A stretch of 64,000 bases of DNA from Micromonospora pisi (GTDB taxonomy: Bacteria; Actinomycetota; Actinomycetes; Mycobacteriales; Micromonosporaceae): positions 6,944,001 to 7,008,000 of the forward strand of contig NZ_RBKT01000001.1 in assembly GCF_003633685.1 (NCBI RefSeq). Direction: 5' to 3'. A model generated the notes under the pieces. It saw nothing but the letters and a program-made list of their open reading frames with translations. It searched no databases and had not been told where the DNA came from. Positions 17,597 through 30,727 of this stretch are shown one piece after another (position 1 is the stretch's first letter; every line of letters begins with the position of its first letter). The position numbers and the translations under genes are program-made.

Positions 17597-18727
17597 GGCC
17601 AGCCCGATCCAGACGTAGGCGTTGGAGCCGATCAGCCCGTCCACCCCGCTCGCGTCGTTCCACCAGAGCCAGACCACGCTGCTACAGAGCAGGACGTACG
17701 CCACGGCGGTGGCGGTGCCGAGCCGTCGCCGCCGCCGGCCCGGTCCGGCGTCCACCGCCGCGCCGCCGAGCACCGCCAGCGCGGGCAGCAGCCAGACCAG
17801 GTGGTGCACCCAGGTGATCGGACTGACCAGGCAGCCGACGATTCCGGTGAGGGCCGCACCGGCGAGCTGGTCGCCGGCGCGGGCGGCCTGGCGTACCCGG
17901 ACCGCCCAGAGCACCCCGACGACGAGCACCACGGCCAGCCAGGTGCCCCGCCCCAGGTGCGGGTCCCACCGGGTCAGCACCCCCTGCAACGACTGGTTCG
18001 ACACGTAGCCGAGATCACCCACCCGGTCGGTGTTCCATAGCGCTTCGGTCCAGAAGACGTACGACGAGTGGGGCGCGAGCAGGGCGGCGACGCCGGTCGC
18101 GGTGGCGGCGGTGCCGGTGGCGACCGCGGCGGCGCGCCACCGCCCGCTGAGCACCAGGTAGCCGATGAAGACCACCGGGGTGAGCTTGATGGCCGAGGCG
18201 AGGCCGATGCCGATGCCGGAAAGTCGTCCCCGACCGGTCCGGGAGACCATCACGTCGGCCAGGACGAGCATCAGCAGGAGCAGGTTGACCTGACCGAAGC
18301 TGACCGTGTCCCGGACCGGTTCGAAGATCGCCACGGCGCAGCCGGTGAGCGCGAAGGCGTACCAGCGGGGCCAGCCCCGGCGGCGGGCGATCGGGTCGAG
18401 CAGCCAGTAGATGACGAGTGCGGCCGCGGCCACGTTGACCGCGATGCTGGTCGCGATCGCCGCCGGCCAGTTCAGCAGCGACAGTGGGCTCATCACCAGC
18501 GCGGCGAAGGGCGGGTAGGTGAAGCCGTACCGGGTGCCGGGGCGCAGGTAGTCGTAGAGCTGGCCGCCGTCACGCAGCCAGTACGTCACCGCCCCCCGGT
18601 AGACACCGACGTCGAAGAAGCCCCGGTGCGCCGGGACGGTGGCCAGGAAGAGGGCGCAGAGCGCGACCAGTACGGCGACGAGCAGGACCCGGTCCCGGGT
18701 CCGGCGGGGCGTCCACGGTCGGCTCAT
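17375..18727 (-). CDS. GT87-type polyprenol-phosphate mannosyltransferase
   Basis: A 450-residue polytopic membrane protein of the DUF2029/GT87 kind. These enzymes transfer mannose from polyprenyl-phosphate-mannose to lipoglycans outside the membrane. The first-loop acidic motif [10 protein letters not shown] is followed by [10 protein letters not shown] and FTYPPFAAL, and hydrophobic helices run to about residue 380. The ATG (18725-18727) overlaps the stop of the upstream glycosyltransferase (ATGA), so the two are co-translated. The last ~73 residues are hydrophilic, rich in Gly, Asp and Val, and lie antisense to aroQ. No earlier in-frame stop exists, so this tail may be spurious or the original stop was lost. 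Confidence 0.85.
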   Translation of the reverse strand: MSRPWTPRRTRDRVLLVAVLVALCALFLATVPAHRGFFDVGVYRGAVTYWLRDGGQLYDYLRPGTRYGFTYPPFAALVMSPLSLLNWPAAIATSIAVNVAAAALVIYWLLDPIARRRGWPRWYAFALTGCAVAIFEPVRDTVSFGQVNLLLLMLVLADVMVSRTGRGRLSGIGIGLASAIKLTPVVFIGYLVLSGRWRAAAVATGTAATATGVAALLAPHSSYVFWTEALWNTDRVGDLGYVSNQSLQGVLTRWDPHLGRGTWLAVVLVVGVLWAVRVRQAARAGDQLAGAALTGIVGCLVSPITWVHHLVWLLPALAVLGGAAVDAGPGRRRRRLGTATAVAYVLLCSSVVWLWWNDASGVDGLIGSNAYVWIGLALLVGLPIGRQAVGEVEQRQPVAVDAQPGDHTGGDRGDNRVVPELLPGVDVGDVHLDQRGSEQGAGVPDRVRVM

Positions 18728-20319
18728 CGGGTTCCTCTCGACGGTGACGGTGTGGGTGCCGGCCGCGGGCGGTGGGCCACGTCGTGCTCGACCGTCAGCG
18801 GCTCGGCGGCACGGCGGTGATCGGCGGCGGCAGCCGGCGCAGGCCGGAGCAGGAGGCCGGCAGCGAACCGGAGCAGCAGCAGGTACGTGGTGGTCAGGTG
18901 GCGCCCGAGTCGGGACCGGTGCCGTACGGCGAGGATCAGCAGGGCGGCGAGCCCGCCGCCGAGGAGTGCCTGACCGAGCTCTGCGATTCCGGGGGCGAAC
19001 CCGTCCGGCAGGATGATCACGGCCAGCCCGGCGCAGGCGAGCGCCGCCCAGCGGCGCAGCCGGCCCTCGGCCGCGGCGGCGGCGACCGGGACCAGTCCCC
19101 AGAGCAGGTACCAGGGACGGATCGCCGGGCCGAAGAGGACCAGCGCGCCGAGGCCGAGGCCGAGGGCGTACACCGGTCCGAGTTCGTCGCGGCGTAGCCA
19201 GAGCAGCAGTCCGGCGGCGAGCGCGACGGCCAGGCCGGCCCAGCGCCAGAACGAGACCGCGTGCGGGGCGACGTCCGCGCCGATCAGCTCCAGCAGCGCC
19301 CGGGTGGCCCGCCCCAGCGCGCTGCTGAGCGACCAGTTCGCGGCGGAGACCGGGGTGTCCAGGGCGGCGATCCAGCCGTATCCGGTGCCGGCCAGGGCGG
19401 TCACCGCGACGGTGGTCCCGATCGCCACCACGGCGGTGCCGGCGAGCGCGCGCGGGGTCCGCCAGCGCCCGGCGAGCTGCCCGGCCCAGAGCGGTGCCAC
19501 GAAGACCAGGGCGACCACGGCCGGCGCCTTGACCAGCGCGGCCAGTGTCAGCAGCGCGGTGCCGAGCGCGGGGTGGCGGGCCATCGCCGTGGCCAGTCCG
19601 GCGCCGAGCAGCCCGACCATCAGCGCGTCGTTGTGTGCCCCGCCGACCAGGTGGATCAGGACCAGCGGGTTGAGCACCCCGAGCCAGAGGGCGGCGGCCG
19701 GGTCGACGCCGCAGCGCCGGGCCAGGCTTGGCAGGACGGCGGCGAGCAGGAGCACCCCGGCCGCCGCGACCAGGCGCAGGCCGATCACGCCGAGGGCGAG
19801 CTGGGTGCCGGTCACCGCGGCGACCGCGGTGGCCAGGAGCAGGAAGACCGGGCCGTACGGGGTGGTGGTGTGCTGCCAGATCGCCGGGACCTCCGCCGCC
19901 AGCGGCCCACCGAGCGTGGCCGGGCCCTGCTCGTACACGTCCAGCCCGGCGCCGACCATCGCCCCCTGCGCCAGGTAGCTGTAGACGTCACGGCTGAACA
20001 TCGGTGGTGCGACCAGCAGTGGCGCCGCCCACAGGGTGAGCGTGACGAGGAGCGCGCCCGGGGTCGGCGGGTGGTCGCCCCGGACCAGGCCGCCCAGTCG
20101 CCACCAGGCCGCGACCAGCAGCGCGAGTCCGAAGGAGGCGCAGACCAGGGCGGGGCCGGGGTAGTGGCGTACCTCGTCCAGGGCGACCAGGGCGGGGAAG
20201 GGGTTCCGGGAGGGCAGCGCGCCGGTTCCGGCGGCGCCGAGAGCCAGCAGGAGCACCCCGGCCACTCCCAGAGCACGGCAACGGGCGAGCGCGGAGAGGT
20301 GGGTGACCGGGTGCGGCAC
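18724..20319 (-). CDS. MptA/MptB-like alpha-1,6-mannosyltransferase
   Basis: A 531-residue integral membrane glycosyltransferase with about a dozen hydrophobic helices. The first-loop motif FSRDVYSYLAQG followed by GLDVYEQGP, with TTTPYGPVFLL next, is typical of polyprenol-phosphate-mannose dependent alpha-(1,6)-mannosyltransferases (MptA/MptB). These build lipomannan-like glycans in actinobacteria. An arginine-rich C-terminus follows the last helix. Together with the next gene it forms a two-gene operon reading away from efp. The promoter must lie in the 168-bp divergent gap before efp. Donor and acceptor are inferred from the family. Confidence 0.85.
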   Translation of the reverse strand: MPHPVTHLSALARCRALGVAGVLLLALGAAGTGALPSRNPFPALVALDEVRHYPGPALVCASFGLALLVAAWWRLGGLVRGDHPPTPGALLVTLTLWAAPLLVAPPMFSRDVYSYLAQGAMVGAGLDVYEQGPATLGGPLAAEVPAIWQHTTTPYGPVFLLLATAVAAVTGTQLALGVIGLRLVAAAGVLLLAAVLPSLARRCGVDPAAALWLGVLNPLVLIHLVGGAHNDALMVGLLGAGLATAMARHPALGTALLTLAALVKAPAVVALVFVAPLWAGQLAGRWRTPRALAGTAVVAIGTTVAVTALAGTGYGWIAALDTPVSAANWSLSSALGRATRALLELIGADVAPHAVSFWRWAGLAVALAAGLLLWLRRDELGPVYALGLGLGALVLFGPAIRPWYLLWGLVPVAAAAAEGRLRRWAALACAGLAVIILPDGFAPGIAELGQALLGGGLAALLILAVRHRSRLGRHLTTTYLLLLRFAAGLLLRPAPAAAADHRRAAEPLTVEHDVAHRPRPAPTPSPSRGTR

Positions 20320-20487
20320 CCGTGCACGTTGTCAGTGAAGGATGTCTCGGATTCGGCCGTGAGTTGTCCGGGGTGTGACCGCCGCGCGTCCGCTCTCGAT
20401 CAACCGCCCGTACCCGTGCCAGCGCGGAACGGTTCCCGGCAAGTAGACTTGGCGGGTCTGTCCGCCAATTGAAGATCAAGGCAGGAA

Positions 20488-21045
20488 ATGGCCACCACCA
20501 ACGACCTCAAGAACGGTCTGGTCCTCAACCTCGACGGCGAACTCTGGGCTGTCGTGGAGTTCCAGCACGTCAAGCCCGGCAAGGGCGGTGCTTTCGTCCG
20601 CACCACATTGAAGAACGTGCTGTCCGGCAAGGTCGTCGACAAGACCTTCAACGCGGGCACCAAGGTCGAGACGGCCACCGTCGACAAGCGGACCATGCAG
20701 TACCTCTACGCCGACGGCGAAGACTATGTCTTCATGGACCTGGAGACCTTCGACCAGATCCAGGTGCCTGGCGGCACCGTGGGTGAGGCGGCGAACTACC
20801 TGCTGCCCGAGGCCGAGGCGATCGTGGCCACCCACGAGGCCGTGCCGCTCTACATCGAGCTGCCGACCAGCGTGATCCTCGAGGTCACGTACACCGAGCC
20901 GGGTCTGCAGGGCGACCGTTCCACCGGCGGCAACAAGCCGGCGACGGTGGAGACCGGCGCGACCGTTCAGGTGCCGCTCTTCATCACCACCGGTGAGAAG
21001 ATCAAGGTCGACACCCGCGACGGCCGTTACCTCGGCCGCGGCTGA
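20488..21045 (+). CDS. efp: Elongation factor P
   Basis: A 185-residue tRNA-shaped factor that relieves ribosome stalling at polyproline. The KOW-like domain I carries the tip loop [10 protein letters not shown] with K32 at the position modified in other bacteria; no modification gene is in the window. Domains II and III (OB folds) end with [15 protein letters not shown] 20488 is preceded by AAGGCAGGAA. Upstream, TAGACT (20444-20449) could be a -10 box, without a good -35. A 7-bp hairpin (20449-20468) marks the likely 5' leader. The stop overlaps the nusB start by one base. Confidence 0.97.
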   Translation: MATTNDLKNGLVLNLDGELWAVVEFQHVKPGKGGAFVRTTLKNVLSGKVVDKTFNAGTKVETATVDKRTMQYLYADGEDYVFMDLETFDQIQVPGGTVGEAANYLLPEAEAIVATHEAVPLYIELPTSVILEVTYTEPGLQGDRSTGGNKPATVETGATVQVPLFITTGEKIKVDTRDGRYLGRG

Positions 21046-21479
21046 TGGCCGAGGGCCCCAAGTCGCAAATGCCCGCGCGCCGCAAGGCACGCAAACGGGC
21101 ACTGGATGTGCTTTACGAGGCGGATCAGCGGGATCTGCCGCCGGTCGAGGTGCTCGCCGGGTACCTCCAGCGGCTCACCCCGCCGCCGCCGGAACACCTG
21201 GAGTACGCGATCGGTCTGGTCGAGGGGGTGGCCGGTCGGCTCGACCGGATCGACGAGCTGATCGCCAGCTACACCGAGGGTTGGACGCTGGACCGGATGC
21301 CGGTGGTCGACCGGAACCTGGCCCGGATCGCGGTCTACGAGTTGCTCTACGTCGACGAGATCGACGACGCGGTGGCGATCAGCGAGGCGGTCGAGTTGGC
21401 CAAGCAGATGTCGACCGACGACTCGCCCCGGTTCCTCAACGGGGTGCTCGGCCGGATCGCCGAGTACGCCACCCGCTGA
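21045..21479 (+). CDS. nusB: Transcription antitermination factor NusB
   Basis: A 144-residue all-helical RNA-binding protein that, with NusE (S10), binds boxA RNA in rRNA antitermination. The N-terminal ARRKARKRALDVLYEADQR and the C-terminal AVAISEAVELAKQ, then FLNGVLGRI, are the family signatures. The ATG overlaps the efp stop (TGATGG), and efp-nusB is a frequent actinobacterial pair. A strong terminator follows. Confidence 0.96.
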   Translation: MAEGPKSQMPARRKARKRALDVLYEADQRDLPPVEVLAGYLQRLTPPPPEHLEYAIGLVEGVAGRLDRIDELIASYTEGWTLDRMPVVDRNLARIAVYELLYVDEIDDAVAISEAVELAKQMSTDDSPRFLNGVLGRIAEYATR

Positions 21480-21503
21480 GCGGGCCAGTCACCGTCGTAC
21501 GAG

Positions 21504-21538
21504 GAAGGGGCGCCCGACGGGCGCCCCTTCTCGTTGTT
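21504..21538. terminator. Bidirectional terminator between nusB and bldD
   Basis: A perfect 12-bp stem (21504-21515 with 21519-21530) with a three-base loop is followed on the plus strand by TCGTTGTT. It lies 24 bases after nusB and 40 bases beyond the bldD stop on the opposite strand, so it can serve both convergent genes. Confidence 0.85.
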
Positions 21539-21578
21539 CACGGTGCGGTGGTGCGGTGGTGCGTTCCTGCCGTCGTGC

Positions 21579-22067
21579 TCAGGAGGCGAAGAGCGCCCGA
21601 GGATCGGCGACGAGTACGCCGTGCTCGGTGAGCCGCTCGATCAGCCCGGAGGGGGACGAGTCGTAGACGATGGCGAGCGCGCGCAGGTCATCCGCGCGGA
21701 TCGACAACACCCGACCGTTGTAGTCGCCACGCTGCTGCTGGATCGCGCGGGCATAGCGGGCGACGTACGCGAGTTCCTCGGAGGCCTCGTCGTAGAGGCG
21801 CTCCAGGTCCAGGACGATCTTGTTCGTGGGCTCGTGCCGGACCCCGCTGCCGTCCGGCAGCAGTTCCGCCACGGGCACCCGGTAGAAGTCCGCCAGCTCG
21901 GCGAGGCGCGAGACGGTGACCGCACGGTCACCACGCTCGTACGACCCGACGACGACGGCCTTCCAACGCCCGTTCGACTTCTCCTCCACCCCCTGCAGGG
22001 ACAGCCCCTGCTGCTGACGGATGGAGCGCAGGCGGGCGCCCAACGACTTGGCGTATTCAGAGGGCAT
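21579..22067 (-). CDS. bldD: Developmental master repressor BldD
   Basis: A 162-residue regulator that represses sporulation genes when dimerised by tetrameric c-di-GMP. The N-terminal helix-turn-helix covers about residues 4-70. The C-terminal c-di-GMP signature RGD-x8-RxxD is intact: R113-G114-D115 then R124-x-x-D127, almost the same numbering as the Streptomyces protein. The start is set at 22067, where GGGAG lies eight bases upstream and the conserved MPSEYAKSLGARLR begins; the longer frame to 22151 adds 28 unconserved residues. It is convergent with nusB and divergent from pyrR. The GGDEF protein encoded at 48686 could supply its ligand (inference). Confidence 0.97.
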   Translation of the reverse strand: MPSEYAKSLGARLRSIRQQQGLSLQGVEEKSNGRWKAVVVGSYERGDRAVTVSRLAELADFYRVPVAELLPDGSGVRHEPTNKIVLDLERLYDEASEELAYVARYARAIQQQRGDYNGRVLSIRADDLRALAIVYDSSPSGLIERLTEHGVLVADPRALFAS

Positions 22068-22204
22068 TCGGACACTCCCAGTGCTGGCTCGGGGATCTCC
22101 CCAGCGGTCGCTACGGAGCGTGACGGTACGGGGATTGAGACGGGTGGTCAAGTGCTCGTTACCTTCCCGTTGGCAAGATCGTGGTCACGAAGCTGAAATC
22201 TCTT

Positions 22205-22224
22205 CGCTGACCGGGTGGTCAGCG
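22205..22224. promoter_or_regulatory. Perfect 8-bp dyad in bldD-pyrR intergenic region
   Basis: CGCTGACC (22205-22212) and GGTCAGCG (22217-22224) are perfectly inverted around GGGT, 138 bases upstream of bldD and 129 bases before pyrR. It has the form of a repressor operator. Spacing differs by one base from the pseudopalindrome expected for BldD, so BldD autoregulation is only one possibility. Confidence 0.35.
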
Positions 22225-22279
22225 CCCCGCCCGGGTTCGTCGACCGGTCGCTGGTAACGTGGTGATCAGCCCCCGGCCT

Positions 22280-22293
22280 GACCGCATGCGGTC
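22280..22293. promoter_or_regulatory. 14-bp perfect palindrome upstream of pyrR
   Basis: GACCGCATGCGGTC is a perfect palindrome about 26 bases before the PyrR-binding loop. It could be an operator or part of the pyr leader RNA. No known regulator is assigned. Confidence 0.3.
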
Positions 22294-22318
22294 CGGGTCG
22301 GATCCGACATCCTTTAAC

Positions 22319-22346
22319 GACCCGTCCAGTGAGGCGGGGAAGGAGG
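22319..22346 (+). promoter_or_regulatory. PyrR-binding mRNA loop and pyrR ribosome-binding site
   Basis: The RNA motif GTCCAGTGAGGC (22324-22335) closely matches the PyrR-binding consensus (UCCNGNGAGGY). It is closed by a CCCG/CGGG stem (22321-22324 with 22335-22338). The Shine-Dalgarno AGGAGG (22341-22346) starts three bases later. Binding of UMP-loaded PyrR would occlude ribosome entry, the translational mode described for mycobacteria, so the operon is probably feedback-repressed by pyrimidines. Confidence 0.7.
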
Positions 22347-22352
22347 TCCGCC

Positions 22353-22937
22353 GTGGCCTTCCCGCAGGCCGCCCAACCTCCGGTGGCATCGCCACCGTCT
22401 GTGAAGGTCATCCTGACCAGCGCCGATCTGCATCGTGTGGTCGACCGGATCGCACACCAGATCCTCGAGAAGACCCAGGGTGCCGCCGACACCGTGCTGC
22501 TCGGCATTCCCACCCGAGGGGTTCCACTCGCCCGCCGGCTTGCTGCCCGGATCAGCACCTTCGAGGGCATTGACGTACCCGTCGGTGTGCTCGACATCAC
22601 GCTCTACCGGGACGATCTCCGTCGGCACGCGACCCGCGCCATCGGCCCGACCGACGTGCCGCCCGGCGGCATCGACGGCAAGCGGGTGATCCTGGTCGAC
22701 GACGTCCTTTTCTCCGGCCGCTCGGTCCGGGCCGCGCTGGACGCGCTGAGCGACCTGGGCCGTCCCAGTTCGGTACAGCTCGCGGTGCTGGTCGACCGAG
22801 GGCACCGGGAACTACCCATCCGGGCCGACTACGTCGGCAAGAACATCCCCACCGCGCTGGCCGAGAGCGTCAAGGTCACGCTCGCCGAGGTCGACGGTGC
22901 CGACGAGGTCAAACTGTTCGGGAGGCCAACGCTGTGA
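22353..22937 (+). CDS. pyrR: Pyrimidine operon regulator PyrR
   Basis: A 194-residue RNA-binding attenuation or translation repressor with uracil phosphoribosyltransferase fold. The PRPP-binding loop is [13 protein letters not shown] (usually YTGRT), with [14 protein letters not shown] earlier and [15 protein letters not shown] later. The start is GTG 22353, six bases after AGGAGG; the upstream frame to 22329 runs through the regulatory loop and is not coding. It is the first gene of the pyr operon, and its stop overlaps the pyrB GTG. Confidence 0.96.
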   Translation: MAFPQAAQPPVASPPSVKVILTSADLHRVVDRIAHQILEKTQGAADTVLLGIPTRGVPLARRLAARISTFEGIDVPVGVLDITLYRDDLRRHATRAIGPTDVPPGGIDGKRVILVDDVLFSGRSVRAALDALSDLGRPSSVQLAVLVDRGHRELPIRADYVGKNIPTALAESVKVTLAEVDGADEVKLFGRPTL

Positions 22938-23860
22938 TCAGGCACCTGCTCTCCGGGGCCGACCTGGACGCCACCACCGCCACCCGGATCCTGGACACCG
23001 CCGCCGAAATGGCGACGGTGGCCGGGCGCGAGGTGAAGAAGCTCCCCGCGCTGCGCGGCCGGACCGTGGTCAACCTCTTCTACGAGGACTCCACCCGGAC
23101 CCGGATCTCGTTCGAGGCGGCGGCGAAGCGGCTCTCCGCCGACGTGATCAACTTCTCGGCCAAGGGGTCGAGCGTCTCCAAGGGCGAGAGCCTGAAGGAC
23201 ACCGCGCTGACCCTTCAGGCCATGGGTGCCGACGCCGTGGTGGTCCGGCACCCCGCCTCCGGTGCCCCGCACCGGCTGGCGAACTGGGTCGACGGGGTGG
23301 TGGTGAACGCCGGCGACGGCACCCACGAGCACCCGACCCAGGCACTGCTGGACGCGTACACCATGCGCTCCCGGCTCGGCCGGCTGGCCGGCCTCCACGT
23401 CGCCGTCGTCGGCGACGTGCTGCACAGCCGGGTGGCCCGCTCCAACGTGCTGCTGCTCTCCACCCTCGGGGCCAAGGTCACCCTGGTCGGCCCGCCGACG
23501 TTGATCCCGGTGGACATCGCCGCCGCGCTGGCCCCCGGCACCGACGTCTCGTACGACCTGGACAGCGTTCTGCCCAGCGCCGACGTGGTGATGATGCTCA
23601 GGGTGCAGCGGGAGCGGATGGCCGACTCCTACTTCCCCTCCGCGCGCGAGTACGCCCGCCGCTACGGCCTGGACGGGCCGCGCATGCGCCGGCTGCCCGA
23701 GCACGCGATCGTCATGCACCCCGGCCCGATGAACCGGGGCATGGAGATCGCCCCGGAGGTCGCCGACTCACCCCGTTCCACCATCGTCGAACAGGTCGCC
23801 AACGGCGTCTCCGTCCGGATGGCCGTCCTGTACCTGCTCCTGGGGGGAAAGAACCAGTGA
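22934..23860 (+). CDS. pyrB: Aspartate carbamoyltransferase catalytic subunit
   Basis: A 308-residue enzyme joining carbamoyl phosphate to aspartate, the committed pyrimidine step. The carbamoyl-phosphate motif S53-T-R-T-R57 is in [44 protein letters not shown] and [12 protein letters not shown] are further active-site segments. GTG 22934 overlaps the pyrR stop. No regulatory subunit gene (pyrI) is present, as usual outside enterobacteria and archaea. There is a 28-base gap to pyrC. Confidence 0.97.
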   Translation: MIRHLLSGADLDATTATRILDTAAEMATVAGREVKKLPALRGRTVVNLFYEDSTRTRISFEAAAKRLSADVINFSAKGSSVSKGESLKDTALTLQAMGADAVVVRHPASGAPHRLANWVDGVVVNAGDGTHEHPTQALLDAYTMRSRLGRLAGLHVAVVGDVLHSRVARSNVLLLSTLGAKVTLVGPPTLIPVDIAAALAPGTDVSYDLDSVLPSADVVMMLRVQRERMADSYFPSAREYARRYGLDGPRMRRLPEHAIVMHPGPMNRGMEIAPEVADSPRSTIVEQVANGVSVRMAVLYLLLGGKNQ

Positions 23861-23888
23861 ACCGTCCACTTCCGGGGGGAGATCCGCA

Positions 23889-25166
23889 ATGAGCACGTAC
23901 CTGATCAAGGGCGCCCGGGTGGTCGGCGCCGAGCCGACCGACCTGCTGCTGCGCGACGGCGTGGTGGTGGAGTCCGGCCGTGGCCTCGACGCGCGCGGCG
24001 CCCGGGTGGTGGACGCGGACGGGCTGGTGGCCCTGCCCGGCCTGGTCGACCTCCACACCCACCTGCGCGAGCCGGGCCGGGAGGACGCCGAGACGGTCGA
24101 GTCCGGCTCCCGGGCCGCCGCGCTCGGTGGCTACACCGCCGTCTGCGCGATGGCGAACACCTCGCCGGTCGCGGACACCGCGGGCGTGGTCGAGCAGGTC
24201 TGGCGGCTCGGCCGGGAGGCCGGTCTGGTCGACGTGCAGCCGATCGGCGCGGTCACCGTCGGGCTCGGCGGGGAGCGGCTGGCCGAACTCGGCGCGATGG
24301 CCGACTCGGCCGCCCGGGTCCGGATCTTCTCCGACGACGGCCACTGCGTCGCCGACCCACGACTGATGCGCCGGGCGCTGGAGTACGTCAAGGCGTTCGA
24401 CGGGGTGATCGCGCAGCACGCCGAGGAGCCCCGGCTGACCGAGGGCGCCCAGCTGCACGAGGGTGAGGTCTCCACGCGGCTCGGGCTGACCGGTTGGCCG
24501 GCCGTCGCCGAGGAGGCGATCATCGCCCGGGACGTGCTCCTGGCCGAGCACGTCGGCAGCCGGCTGCACGTCTGCCACGTCTCCACCGCCGGCAGTGTGG
24601 AGGTGCTCCGCCAGGCCAAGGCGCGTGGCGTCCGGGTGACCGCCGAGGTCACCCCGCACCACCTGCTGCTCACCGACGAGCTGGCGGCGAGCTACGACCC
24701 GGTCTTCAAGGTCAACCCACCGCTGCGTACCGCCAGCGACGTGGCCGCCCTGCGCGCCGCGCTGGTCGAGGGGATCATCGACGTGGTCGCGACCGACCAC
24801 GCCCCGCACGCCCTGGAGGACAAGGAGTGCGAGTGGGCGTACGCCCGGCCGGGCATGCTCGGGCTGGAGACCGCTCTGCCGGTGCTGCTCTCGGTGCTCG
24901 GTGAGCGCTGGGACCTGATCGCCGAGCGGATGTCCCGGATTCCGGCGCGGATCGCCGGCCTGACCGAGCACGGACACGATCCGGTGCCGGGGGCCGTGGC
25001 CAACCTCACCCTGGTCGATCCGGCCGCGCGCCGTACCGTCGACCCCGCTGAGCTGGCCAGCCGCAGCCGCAACACCCCGTACGCCGGCACCGTGCTGCCC
25101 GGCCGGATCATGGCCACGTTCCTGCGGGGCGAGCCGACAGTACTCGACGGAAAGGCCGTTAAATAA
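23889..25166 (+). CDS. pyrC: Dihydroorotase
   Basis: A 425-residue zinc amidohydrolase cyclising N-carbamoyl-aspartate to dihydroorotate. The metal motif D54-x-H56-x-H58 is in [42 protein letters not shown] and [14 protein letters not shown] provide further ligands and substrate contacts. This is the long class I type typical of actinobacteria. ATG 23889 has GGGGGGAG just upstream. The TAA shares one base with the carA ATG. Confidence 0.97.
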   Translation: MSTYLIKGARVVGAEPTDLLLRDGVVVESGRGLDARGARVVDADGLVALPGLVDLHTHLREPGREDAETVESGSRAAALGGYTAVCAMANTSPVADTAGVVEQVWRLGREAGLVDVQPIGAVTVGLGGERLAELGAMADSAARVRIFSDDGHCVADPRLMRRALEYVKAFDGVIAQHAEEPRLTEGAQLHEGEVSTRLGLTGWPAVAEEAIIARDVLLAEHVGSRLHVCHVSTAGSVEVLRQAKARGVRVTAEVTPHHLLLTDELAASYDPVFKVNPPLRTASDVAALRAALVEGIIDVVATDHAPHALEDKECEWAYARPGMLGLETALPVLLSVLGERWDLIAERMSRIPARIAGLTEHGHDPVPGAVANLTLVDPAARRTVDPAELASRSRNTPYAGTVLPGRIMATFLRGEPTVLDGKAVK

Positions 25167-26345
25167 TGCGACGCAGGCCCGCGATCCTCGTACTGGAGGA
25201 TGGTCGGACGTTCCACGGTGAGGCGTACGGCAGTGTGGGGGAGACCTTCGGTGAGGCGGTCTTCAACACCGGTATGACCGGCTACCAGGAGACGCTCACC
25301 GACCCGTCCTACCACCGCCAGGTGGTGGTGCAGACCGCGCCGCACATCGGCAACACCGGGGTCAACCATGAGGACGACGAGTCCGGCCGGATCTGGGTGG
25401 CCGGCTATGTGGTCCGCGACCCGGCCCGGATCGGCTCCAACTGGCGCGCCACCGGCGGCCTGGAGGACCGGCTCGCCGCCGAGGGCGTGGTCGGCATCTC
25501 GGGTATCGACACCCGGGCGCTCACCCGCCACCTGCGCGACTCCGGTGCCATGCGGGTCGGCATCTCCAGCCTCGACGACGACCCGAAGGCGTTGCTGGCG
25601 CGGGTCCGCGCCACCCCGGAGATGGTCGGCGCCGACCTGTCGGCGGAGGTGACCACCGCGCAGCCGTACACCGTGGCCGCGGAGGGCACACACCGGTTCA
25701 CGGTGGCCGCGCTGGATCTGGGGATCAAGCGGAACGTGCCGCGCCGGCTCGCCGCGCGGGGCGTGACCACGCACGTCCTGCCCGCCTCGTCGAGCATCGA
25801 GGACCTCCTCGCCACCGGCGCGGACGCGGTCTTCTTCTCGCCCGGCCCGGGTGACCCGGCCACCGCCGACCACCCGGTCGCGCTGGCCCGTGAGGTGCTG
25901 AACCGGCGGATTCCGCTCTTCGGCATCTGCTTCGGCAGCCAGATCCTCGGCCGGGCGCTCGGCTTCGGCACCTACAAGCTGGGGTACGGCCACCGCGGCA
26001 TCAACCAGCCGGTGCTGGACCGGGTCACCGGTCGGGTGGAGGTCACCTCCCACAACCATGGCTTCGCGGTCGACTGGCCGGGTCGTGAACCCGGCCAGGA
26101 GGTGCCGACGGGCCAGTACATCGAGACGGACTTCGGCGCGGTCGAGGTCAGTCACGTCTGCCTCAACGACAATGTGGTCGAGGGCCTGCGGGCCAAGGAT
26201 GTGCCCGCGTTCACCGTGCAGTACCACCCGGAGGCCGCTGCCGGCCCGCACGACGCCGACTATCTCTTCGACCGGTTCGCAGAGCTGATCGAGGGCGAAC
26301 GGCAGGGCGGACAGAGCCAGGGCGACAAGAACGAGAGCGGAAAGC

Positions 26346-26353
<8 letters not shown>
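25166..26353 (+). CDS. carA: Carbamoyl-phosphate synthase small subunit
   Basis: A 395-residue glutaminase subunit delivering ammonia to CarB. The N-terminal small-subunit domain has [12 protein letters not shown]. The class I glutamine amidotransferase domain has its nucleophile at C255 in LFGICFGSQ (a variant of the usual GICLGHQ), with [10 protein letters not shown] and HNHGFAVD. The catalytic His-Glu pair is in [10 protein letters not shown]. The C-terminal tail is acidic and Gln-rich. It overlaps pyrC by one base and carB by eight bases. Confidence 0.96.
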
Positions 26354-29716
<3,363 letters not shown>

Positions 29717-29720
<4 letters not shown>

Positions 29721-30727
29721 TCTTCGAACGGGTGGTCCGCCCCGGGCTGTTCCGGCTCGGGGGCGGGGACGCGGAGACCGCGCACGAATGGACCCTGCGG
29801 CGGCTGGCCGGCCTCTCGAGGCGGCCGGCCGCGCTGGCCGCGCTCCGCTCGGCGTACGCGGTCGCGGCACCACGTCGGGTCTTCGGCCTCGACTTCCCCA
29901 ACCCGGTCGGGCTCGCCGCCGGCATGGACAAGAACGGGGTTGCGCTGCCGGCCTGGCCGGCGTTGGGCTTCGGCTTCGTCGAGGTCGGCACGGTGACCGC
30001 GCACGCCCAGCCGGGCAATCCCCGGCCCCGGTTGTTCCGGCTGCCGGAGAGCAGTGCGGTGATCAACCGGATGGGCTTCAACAACGCTGGCGCGCAGGCG
30101 CTCGCCGATCGGCTGGCCGGCAGCCGGCCGCTCGGCGTACCGCTCGGGATCTCGCTCGGCAAGTCGAAGGTCACCCCGCTGGACGAGGCGGTGGCGGACT
30201 ACCTCGCCTCCTACCGGGCACTGCGCGAACACGGTGACTACTTCGCGGTCAACGTCTCCTCGCCGAACACCCCGGGTCTGCGGGCGTTGCAGGACCGGGA
30301 GCATCTCGACGCCCTGCTCGGGTCGCTGGTGGGGGAGAAGCCGGTGCTGGTGAAGATCGCCCCGGATCTCACCGAACCGGCCATCGCCGAACTGCTGGCG
30401 GTCTGTCTCGACCGGGGCGCGGCGGGCGTCATCGCCACCAACACCACGCTCGGCCGGGGCGGCCTGGCCGCTGTCGACGTACCCCGCTCGGCGGAGGCCG
30501 GTGGGCTCTCCGGCGGGCCGCTGACCGTACGGGCGCGCGAGGTCGTCTCCTTCGTCCACCGGGAGACCGGCGGGCGGCTGCCGGTGATCGGGGTCGGCGG
30601 GATCATGCGCCCCGACGACGCGAACCGACTCTTCGACGCGGGAGCGAGCCTGGTGCAGCTCTACACCGGATTCATCTATCGGGGGCCGGGTCTGGCCCGA
30701 GCGATCGCGCGGGCGGCCCGGCCGTGA
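29717..30727 (+). CDS. pyrD: Dihydroorotate dehydrogenase (quinone), class 2
   Basis: A 336-residue FMN enzyme oxidising dihydroorotate to orotate with transfer of electrons to quinone, associated with the membrane through its N-terminal helices. GTG 29717 overlaps the carB stop and gives the class 2 N-terminus; the frame from 29600 is antisense to nothing but lies inside carB and is rejected. Motifs are [54 protein letters not shown] (catalytic Ser region) and [12 protein letters not shown]. The stop overlaps the bioA GTG. Confidence 0.95.

Noticed and set aside
18068-20472. Several plus-strand ORFs opposite the glycosyltransferases
   Set aside because: Their products are Gly/Arg/Asp-rich antisense translations; the minus strand shows true transmembrane proteins with family motifs.
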